Shown here: one piece after another, positions 55,562-64,000 of the stretch
Position numbering within the stretch: the first letter of the stretch is position 1
How the letters are laid out: each line of letters begins with the position of its first letter
Source of the DNA: Bidens hawaiensis
Lineage: Eukaryota > Streptophyta > Magnoliopsida > Asterales > Asteraceae
Assembly (NCBI GenBank): GCA_021521415.1
Contig: JAIQDT010009058.1
Location: 1 to 64,000 of the forward strand
Reading direction: 5' to 3'
Length of the DNA: 64,000 nt
Made by a program: the position numbers and the translations under genes
The notes under the pieces: model-generated
Told to the model about the DNA's origin: nothing
The model's input: the letters and a program-made list of their open reading frames with translations, nothing else
The model's database searches: none

Positions 55562-58500
55562 TGCTAGGGTTTCCGCTGAGGACCTTATTGAGGATGCTAG
55601 GGTTTCCGCTGAGGTTATCGGCAGTGGCGAAGAGCCGATTCTTCCGGTTCGTTGCTTGGTTTGGGTTCTGGATACACTCCATGATCTTACTGGCATCCCT
55701 TGGTGAGCTTATTATTATTATTATTATTATTAATCAAATGCACAAATTGCTTACTGCATTTAACTGTTTGAAAATTTAGGTTAAAATCGTTATATTTTCA
55801 GTAGATAACACTGTGTTAACTTATATGAGGTTCTAGTCTGGCAGTGGGGGTGATTAATAGGGATTAATCAGGATTTTTATATGTAGTTTTTAGTTATACA
55901 CACACACATTTTTATATGTAATTTTCAGTTTTATATATACACATACACTTTTTGGCCGGAAATTGGTTGGAATCTCGCTGTAAACCATTGATTTTGGCCG
56001 GAATCTCTCCACAAAACGCTGACTAGGACTGATTAATCTCCATTTTGGTCGGAATTGTCCATAGACCGATTAATTGGCAGGCTAGCCCAAAATTAAACAG
56101 TGGGGTGGGGTCAAGCGATTAATCGGCGCCTAGTCGGGACTCGGGATTTATACAACCATATAAGCTATATCAATCTTTTATTCAACAGTCATTTTTTTCC
56201 TATTGATATTTTTAGTAATCATATGAATTGACATTATCTTTGAAGGTGGATGACTATCATCATCTCAACAGTAGCTCTTAGAGTCACCTTACTTCCCGTG
56301 CTTCTTGTGCAGCTTAGCAAGTTGAAGAGGAATGCTGAGTTGGTATCTCAATGTCAGTTACTTCTTGCTATGATTTTTTAACTTTTTAAGTGATTCAGAA
56401 AGAGATTGACTGTTAAACCTTAAAATGTTGTTTTGACTTTTATATATTTCTTATAGTGCCTTTACCAATACCGCCACCTTTCTCAGGAAAGAGTTGGGTA
56501 GAACAGTACAAACACTTTCGAGATAAAAGGAAAGAAATTGGCTGCCCTTCGTTTTTATGGATATTAGCATATCCACTTGTTCAGGTTAATCATTTGTAAA
56601 TCGTTATAGATGATAGACTTTTTGATTTATTAAATATCCTGTGTACTGTTGGTTGGTTTATTTTAAAGATTGATACATTGGTGAACCCTCTAAATGATAC
56701 TTCTCTCTAGTTCCGACTTGGAGTCTTGGACATGTTTAAAAATCATCGATTTTGATAATTTAATAAGATAATAGTTTGAAAAGATCCTTGTGTAAAACCA
56801 TGATGTCTAATATAATAAATTAATAATTCTTCAATGTTACAAACATATTGTCATTTTTTAAAAGGTAGAGATCACTCTAGCTTTTCTTATTGCATTTGAT
56901 TATTTATAGTTGTGAGTTGTACTCCCTTTATTCAATGAGTTTTATTTTTACTCAAATTTTACAATGTACTATACTGTGTGATTCCAAGACACAATAAACA
57001 ATACTGTAAAACCTTACTACTGTTATGTAAAATGATACACAAATTTACAATCCACTGATGTTTATGTGAACTTTTTTTAACATTCACGGGATGAGGAATG
57101 AACTCCATAAGTTACTATTTTATCTATAAATTTAATACCGTTTTTTAGTTTAGTAAAAATTTACATGGTCCCAACAGTATTAATTTGTAGACGATTTGCA
57201 GTAATAATAAATTTAATATCTCATTCGTTGAATTTAATTTAATTTGCAGATTCCTTGTTTTATCTTGGGGACAGTGAGTGTCCGACAAATGGCACTGGAC
57301 CATCATCCTGGCTTCGATTGTGTAAGGCAACTTATAAGTAAATAATTAGTAGTGCATATATTAAACGTTATATAACCAATCTTTGGCTTGTAACACCTTA
57401 TGATTGTTAATCTTTCTCTTGTCATATCCATTTCTTTTTAGGGAGATCGGTTGTTCAAACAACTAAATCTAATCTATGATTGTTAGTTTTATGTTTTAGC
57501 TTTAATATTTTATATACTTTGATATTTGGAAATCACCGATGAATTTTTGAAGTTGATATTTTATTCCTTCATTTCAGGGGGGCACTCTTTGTTTCCAGAA
57601 TCTGATTGAATTGCCACATGGCATGACAGGTTGCATTTTTCCCTTGCTGATAGCTTCACTGCATCTTGTCAATGTCCGGGTAATTCCCTTTCTTTGATTA
57701 TTTGACTTCATGAAACAGAAATTCAACATGACTAGCAGAGAGCCCGCGCTTTGCAGCGGGTGTAAACCATGAAGTCAAACCAGAATCAATTTATTGGTTT
57801 GTTTTGGTTTAATTTTGAACAGTTCGGTTTCGGAAAGTTTCTGCCTCCAAGGGACATGGCGCAACATTCATAAGTCCTTTGAAAAAAATATAGCATGTCA
57901 TCAATACTTTCATTAATCTTTAAAACATCTAAAAACAAACATTGTTTATTGGAAATCATAATAACTAATGGAAGCTGTTAATATTGTGAATAATCTTCGA
58001 TCCTTTCATTCACAAATATATCAGAATATATAGAGTACAAAGGGCCTAATCTATATTTGGCTAATATTCAACATTGACTACCAAATCTTTATATAATAAT
58101 ACTATATATCACTAATAATTCACAAATATATCAGAATATATAGAGTACAAAGGGCCTAATCTATATTTGGCTAATATTCAACATTGACTACCAAATCTTT
58201 ATATAATAATACTATATATCACTAATAGAAGCAATTACAAGAGCCCACTGATTGCGTTCGCATGCTACTGCCCATGATCTAACCTTAGGTTTCCTCTTCA
58301 CACGTCCAACTGCCAAACCTCGCTTAAATCATTCAGCCATCTGCCCCAAAGCCTTTTCCCAAAACATATTAAAATGAACATTAAAAATTCATAATTTATC
58401 GTCGAAAGTTCAGAAAAAGCCTTGTGAAGCCGATGCCTTTTGTAGGCAGGCATATCATTCACTGTGGAGGTATGCCAACATTCACCAATTGTTCGGATGA

Positions 58501-61500
58501 TTGTTGTCCAGATTACACATCCAAATTAAAACATCCCAGAGGCTCACCTAGCTGCAAAAAGATAGCATGCCCAGATAATTTTAATGGTAAATATGAATCA
58601 TATATATTTACAATGCCAATAGCTTCAATTGCAATTTATCAATTGCAATTGAAGGAACATAAAACAATAACTGATTAAAAGAAACAAAAAAAAACTTACG
58701 GTCTAACTTTTTACCAAGAAGAACGTCCTGCACATCACGGGACATTATTTGACTTTTCTTTTAAGAGCATTACCGTTAAAACTAAAAGGACCAATTAGGT
58801 AATTCAAATGCTTTGGCTTGATTCCTTGATATGGGTTCAAGGAAGTAAAAGTAAGGGGATGAAGCCGTCAACCCAAGGTCACTGACGAATCAAGCCAGGT
58901 AACAAATCATATAGAAAGGAAATTGACTTAAATTTTTTTCCAAAAAGTTGTTCAATTAACCTAATCAATAATCCATCAAATTCAACCTTATTAGCACCTT
59001 ATTAGCAGGTTAGCAACTAAGTGATTTGAAAATGTTTGTACGATATCAAATTTCTTTTAATTAACAAAAGCATGATGCGTAAAGAAAAAAATAAAGTTAG
59101 GTATATACTTTTGCATGATCCAACATCACCAAAAAAAAAAACCAATCCAAATAACTATCAGATTCACCTCCATAAAGGGACATATATTATGGCATTTGCA
59201 TGTCTTCTTCTTTCTTTAACTATTAATTTATATTGTTTTATTAATATTATTTTAGTCTTGCTGTGTGTTTATGTATACCTAGAAGTTTATGCGCATTGGG
59301 TCATGTTCATCTCCTATTTGCCATCAAAATTCTTAATAAACTTCTAAAGTTAACAGACTGTTATGAAAGATTTGGGTGGAATACATTTAATTTGATCCTC
59401 TTTAATGCTTAAATGATGGCAAATTTTAATAACATTTAACAGCTATAACATTATTAGGCCTTAATTTTATATCATAGATGACTGGCTATAATACCAGACC
59501 AAACAAACTTATGATGAAATGGGAACTAAATACAATACCTACGTTTGCAAACTGGATATCAACAACATAACAAAACAGTTGACTCCGAATAACCAAACAG
59601 TTGTATTTAATAAAACTAAGAATATATAAAACACATACCTACTAAAATTTGATGAAGGGTTTCTCGGTGTCGACAATAGATAACAAAAAAGTGAGAATAA
59701 TATACATGCCTGCACAAAATTAAAGGGATTCGTTAAATGAGTGTAATATGTCTTGCAAGGTTTCTAGCATAATCGAGTGGGATGGGATAACTAAATAGCC
59801 ATTGGATATTAACATTCGTAAAAGAAAAGGTCCTTAACATGCTCTTGCGTCATGCTTTATAATATAGTATAGATAAAAGTGTAACACGTTTACCTTCTCT
59901 TTTACTTTCAAACCTCGAAAGATGCATGGACAAATCCACGGTGTTCTAGCTTGTGTTGCTTTTGCATCACCGTTTAGGTAACCATTATGTTGTTTCAACC
60001 TGCAAAGGGCAAGCAAGTAGAAATAATAATACTGATTTATGAAAATATCGTCTATTTTTAAATGAGGCGTGTCTAATACATTAACATTAACGCCCTCCAA
60101 ATGAAAATGTGTTCTCATTGTTCTCACTCAAATATGGTTTCTAGTCTACTATACACGCCGGGCCTAGTTAGTTAAAGTTTCACATAATCTTTCACCTAAT
60201 CTCCTTCTTTTGTCGTATTAACCTAGACATTGCAAAATAGGTGGGTCTGGTAATAGGGTAAAACAAGCCATTTTAGTCAAAATGTTATCTGGGAAAAGGT
60301 AAATTACAAAAAATATAAAAAATGGTAATCTGACACATTATTCCATATATGAGTCTTCTAGATCTATATTGTGAAAATAATAATATGTAGTTTGTTTTTG
60401 GGTAGTTCAAACCCATACCTAATTGTAGGGGTGTAAATGAGCCAATGCGAAATGTGCTACTGGAACGGGCTTGCAAAAAAAATAATACCCTTTACATAGA
60501 GTGTTTCAAAAACTCACAAAGTATTAGACAAGCAGAGGTTAAACCGGATAAGTTATCAAGGCCGTTGGACCACCATTTTACTTAATAAATGCTTGTACAG
60601 AGATGTCGTAACAAACATAATAGCATTTTCATGAAGAGTAATACCAACAATGATGTATATGATCAATTAACAAGGTGGTTATAAGTATCAAAACTCTTCT
60701 TTTCAAAATTAGGAGCGTCCAAGCAAAATGTGTCAACTTTGTGTAGCTAACATGAAAGAAGAGTTTTTCAGATAAGCTTGTACCATACAGCCATAGCACA
60801 TTATTGTGACCATCTATATTCTTATACCAAGTTATAACTAAAAATATATGTAAACCACATGTTCAATAGTATAGTTGAAGAAGATGATATCCATAAAACA
60901 AATCACTAAACATTTACATGATCAAGAGAGGTAATTTACTGTCAATGTTTGAGGTGTACCAAAAGCATTAATGAGTTTGAACTTTCTGCACACATCAACA
61001 AACTGATAATCATTTGACATAAGCCAATGATTAATTCCTAAAATAAACACAAATTCACCTTGCATCTTTGCTAAATGCATAACAAAATGTGCACCCATCG
61101 TCGGTGAAGCTAAACATGCCCCTGACGTGTTGCTCCTATAAAATTGATAAAAACCACAACCTTTCAAATAACCCATCATCAAATCAATAAAAATAAAAAG
61201 AAATTAATCTGGAGACACTAAACTTACGAATCAGGTAATGGGCTAAAAACATGACTTTCAAGGTAATGGGCTAAAAACATGACTTTCACCTATAATAAAC
61301 CTAGGTAAAATAGCAAGAAACACCCTTTAGTTATCATTTACCAAAACACCATTCAATTGATTTTACAAAATCATTTAGGGCAGAGTGCAAATGATGAACG
61401 AACACTCATCATAATCATATGCAATGACATGTGTATGCAATGTCATATGAAATATGAAATGGGCCAAAACAAGATTGGGTAAATAAATGTAATTAAAAAA

Positions 61501-63977
61501 AAGTGAAACTACTGTACAAGCCGATGAACGAACACTCATCATAATCATATTATCTGGACAAATTTAAGTAGAAGTTATCCTGTTTAAATGACTTGCTTTT
61601 GTAATTGGCTTAACCTTTCTAAGAGTTTCACCAATTATAGAAATTGGATTATTTGAATGAAATGCAGGTCACAGAGACAGAAATCAAGTTATTAATTCAA
61701 CAAACATGTATATATAGTAATTGAGTTCATATCACACACCTAGGGTATTTAAATGTTTCATCTTAAAACAACAAATTGAAACAATCTAATTGTCTGCCAA
61801 AAAGAGAGAATTTTATTAAGTCTCCTAGAGTAAGCCTTAGCAACATATAAAAAAATTATGGACATGAAATTGTTGTCAGCCAAGATTAGTGTGGTTAGCC
61901 TTACAAGATTGCTGACCAACAAATCAATTTCCTAAATTATAATCAAACAACCAAATATACATGTTTAATTGAGATGAAATTTGATACCTGAATAATCTAT
62001 AGAGTTTCCCCAATCGTAACCAAATTAAAAATTGTATGAACCCTAAAAAGAATGATAATTAGAGATGAAATTGAAACCTGAAAAAAAAAAAAGACAACGA
62101 AATTGAAACCTGAACCTGAGAGATGAAAATTGATGCGTGAATAATTTATGGAGTTGTTCCCAATCGGATGGGGAGTGGAAGAGTTAGAAGCGTTCAATTG
62201 AAGCGGTAGTTTAATATAGGGTTTAAAGGCGTAATTCAACATGAAACGGACCCAATTGAAGGAGAAGGAGAGGAAACGTCTCCGGGGCTGGCAACTTAAA
62301 CCAACGTAGCCGGGATTATAAAGTTCACCGGAAATCATAAAGAAGTCATAAATGTTACGGCGTCTGAAAGAGAGAGAAAGGAGGAGATCAAAGGCCGCCT
62401 ATAACTTTTATAATGTAATATAGATAATTCCCTTCACTTTGAGTAATATGGTGCTAAAGACCAGGAAGGACTGTTTGTTGATAAAACGAATTTTAATTAC
62501 TAAATCTATAGAATGGCGTTGTTGAATGTCGTCTTTTTGTGCTATCATTATATGGTTTAGTTAGTTTGCACACTTTGTATTATTATTCATTCATAGATAT
62601 AGATTGTATTATATGATAAATGAAGGGTTAATTGCACTAATGGTCGCTGTTATTTGCTCATTTTGCACTTTTAGTCCCTAACTTCTACAAATTACAGACT
62701 CAATGCAACTTTTTAGAAGTGGGTAAACACTTTTGGTCCCTAATTGGATGGGCGTGAACTTTAACCGTTAAGTGGGTGTAAATTGTCAAAAGTGCCCCTA
62801 ATAATTAAATAGATAAAAACATAAATAAATCAATAGTACCCACCCCACACTCTACCCTACCCTACCTTACCGGCATCATCTTGCCAGCATCATTAACATT
62901 GCAACACACCGTTGTCTGGAAACCTGCACCACCACCGCCACGTTTCTTTTTTATTAACAGTGCGCCACCATTCTCCCTTGTCTCCGACACCCTGAAAACT
63001 TGAAAAACGAATCAAATAGGGACACAAATTAGTGTATGGTGCGACGGGAGGCGCTATCTTCACCTTTTACATGCGGGATCTGAAAAATCGAGGCTCATCT
63101 GCTGTCGAAGATGATGAAGCGGAGAGGTATGGTGGTGGGTAACTGTTGAGCTTCAAAGTTCTGCAGTCGAAGATGATGAAGCTGAGAGGTGTGGTGGCGG
63201 ATAACAGTCGAGCTTCAAAGATCTGCGGTGGGGCTGCTGTCAGATCTGCAGTGGGGGTTTCAGTTGCTGGTCGAGTGAGCTTCAAAGGTGAGTTTCAGTT
63301 GCTGGCCGGTTGGTGTGGCTGCGGTGGTGGTCTGGCTAAGAACGGGCAATGGTGGTTTAGGCGATATGTTTTCCGGCTTTAGTGTTTGGATAAGAGGTGG
63401 GAAGAAATGGAGTGGAAGGGGATTGATTTTTGTGGGGGCCTACAACTTTTTTTAGATTTTAAGTTATAATTTTTGACTATTATGTTTTAATCTTTAATAA
63501 TAAAGGGTATTTTTGACACTTACCATCCACTTAATGGGCAAAGTTAACATCCATCCAATTTAGCGACCAAAAGTGTTACCCGCTTCTAAACAATTGGATC
63601 GAGTCTGTAATTTCTCAAAATTGGGGAACTAAACATGCAAAATGAGCAAACCATTCGTGTAATTAACTCTAAAATGAATACTGATTTTTCTTGAGAAATG
63701 GTAAGGTTTTGAGCAATTATTTATTTATTTATTTTATTGTTACTTTTTTCCAAAAATATCAGACAGTTACAAAGAACCTCGCCTGTCTAATGTCTAGCTG
63801 ATGTAGCAATTACTTTCTGAGAGTTATGTAAGTAGGCTTCTGTAGAGGCTGTATGGTTCTGGTTTATTTATTTTGTATTCTATGTTTCTGAATTTATGGG
63901 TTATTTTTTTTAATCAGGTTTCATTTGACAAGTCTTCTTTGGCAAGGCTGCCAAATCTAATTGGTGTTTTAGCAAAG
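55281..63977 (+). CDS. OXA2: OXA1/YidC/Alb3-family insertase, OXA2/COX18 type (partial, 6 exons seen)
   Basis: Exons: 55281-55702, 56246-56352, 56457-56584, 57250-57321, 57578-57679, 63918-63977, all with GT..AG introns and in frame for 297 codons. The gene continues beyond the window. The N-terminus (MAMRKQSVSRLLLRLRHHSQ) is Arg-rich without acids, as in mitochondrial presequences. The conserved part starts at WWMTIIISTVALRVTLLPVL (first membrane segment and basic loop), then PPPFSGKSWVEQY, GCPSFLWILAYPLVQIPCF, MALDHHPGFDCGGTLCFQNL and GCIFPLLIASLHLVNVRVSF. Such proteins insert subunits, notably COX2, into the inner membrane. Plant OXA2 has a C-terminal TPR part, not yet reached here. Exon 1 holds a 33-nt tandem duplication (DARVSAEDLIE). 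A plastid Alb3-like identity is less likely. Confidence 0.85.
55562..55627 (+). repeat. 33-nt in-frame tandem duplication in exon 1
   Basis: GATGCTAGGGTTTCCGCTGAG occurs twice, 33 bases apart, giving DARVSAEDLIE and DARVSAEVIGS. It starts at the breakpoint of the 371-bp duplication. Confidence 0.9.
57732..62424 (-). mobile_element. Non-autonomous Helitron, 4.69 kb
   Basis: On the minus strand it starts TCTATATTACATTATAAAAG after an A (62425) and ends with the hairpin CCCGCTGCAAAGCGCGGG, then CTCTCTG, then CTAG (57732-57735), followed by T. Ends, hairpin spacing and A/T target fit Helitrons. No Rep or helicase motif was seen and the length is too short for a full RepHel. Small open frames (for example minus-strand 60922-61182 with RSNTSGACLASPTMGAHFVM, and 61997-62338) may be captured gene pieces; none is recognised. 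Confidence 0.8.
58008..58227. repeat. 110-bp tandem duplication within the Helitron
   Basis: Two end-to-end copies, 58008-58117 and 58118-58227, beginning ATTCACAAATATATCAG. They appear identical. Confidence 0.92.
62625..63669. mobile_element. Non-autonomous Mutator-like element with long inverted repeats
   Basis: Terminal inverted repeats of about 145 bp: GGGTTAATTGCACTAATGG at the left and, on the complement, GAGTTAATTACACGAATGG at the right. Both include CAGACTC(A/G)ATCCAA-like and TTTTGGTC text. Flanks ATAAATGAA (62616-62624) and TAAAATGAA (63670-63678) agree in 7 of 9 positions, fitting a 9-bp duplication. The interior holds a 63-bp imperfect tandem and no transposase. Confidence 0.72.
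63100..63225. repeat. 63-bp imperfect tandem duplication in the Mutator-like element
   Basis: GTCGAAGATGATGAAGC occurs at 63103 and 63166, followed in both by GAGAGGT(A/G)TGGTGG and GAGCTTCAAAG. Confidence 0.85.
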
Positions 63978-64000
63978 GTGAGTGAACTCTTTTATGTATA

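Larger units (their letters stand above)
57680..63917 (+). other. Intron 5 of the OXA2-like gene, 6.2 kb, inflated by two DNA elements
   Basis: Donor CGG|GTAATT and acceptor TTTAATCAG|GTTTC. About 5.7 kb of it is a Helitron and a Mutator-like element. Without them it would be about 0.5 kb. Confidence 0.85.

Noticed and set aside
58424..58678. 84-codon open frame with several Cys (plus strand)
   Set aside because: No recognised domain, inside the Helitron; could equally be a fragment on the other strand.
60425..60445. TAGGGGTGTAAATGAGCC, hAT-like terminus inside the Helitron
   Set aside because: No opposite terminus or 8-bp duplication seen.

Overview
The window is nuclear DNA of a flowering plant, probably a eudicot and plausibly Asteraceae. 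The evidence is AT-rich intergenic DNA, an intron-split nuclear gene for an organelle membrane protein, Ty3/gypsy and Ty1/copia elements carrying plant-type domains, Helitrons, hAT and Mutator-like elements, and an endogenous caulimovirus-like pararetrovirus. The family-level placement is inference from the style of the env-like copia ORF and of the viral copy. There is one recognisable host gene, on the + strand: an OXA1/YidC/Alb3-family insertase of the OXA2/COX18 type. Exons 1-6 lie between 55281 and 63977 and the gene continues past the window end.

Layout. 1-9583: a Tekay-type chromovirus (element A) with a partial 5' LTR, decayed gag-pol and a 3.06-kb 3' LTR. It sits in the gag of copia element C (9584-12621, minus strand, one LTR seen). 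C in turn sits in the pol of copia element B (12622 to about 18205, plus strand). B is also split by a solo LTR (13527-15157, target duplication TCGGT). 18235 to about 20700: remnant of an Athila/Tat-like gypsy element on the minus strand. 20700-27321: non-coding DNA with a hAT MITE (22346-23000) and a small Helitron (24573-25167). 27322-45171: a Sirevirus-like copia element D with 5' LTR, gag, pol, a 3-kb spacer and an env-like gene. D is broken by a Tekay solo LTR (33056-35622, GACAG) and by a second solo LTR of the TGATG..CATCA type (42037-43944, GATAC), and is truncated at its 3' end by a gypsy RT scrap (45172-45697). 45698-48213: non-coding repeats and one degraded gene fragment.

48214-55561: a 371-bp near-identical direct duplication of the OXA2-like 5' end flanks about 6.4 kb of endogenous pararetrovirus on the minus strand. 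In viral order the copy has a movement-protein tail, a VAP-like ORF, a small unknown ORF, a coat protein, pol, an intact transactivator and a promoter/leader. The complete OXA2-like gene lies to the right with only 90 bp of native sequence upstream of its ATG. Its intron 5 has been expanded to 6.2 kb by a 4.69-kb Helitron (57732-62424) and a 1.05-kb Mutator-like element (62625-63669).

The features most worth attention are: (1) the pararetrovirus insertion with its 371-bp duplication and the separation of the host gene from its promoter; (2) dense short-motif arrays in the copia elements (ATTCGTTA in C, TCGAGCA in D, TATACG in B). In C and D these lie directly upstream of TATA boxes, and in D they precede both the LTR promoter and a second, internal promoter with a spliced-looking leader for the env-like gene. 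Element boundaries were found by reading termini and target duplications by eye; no alignment or database search was run.
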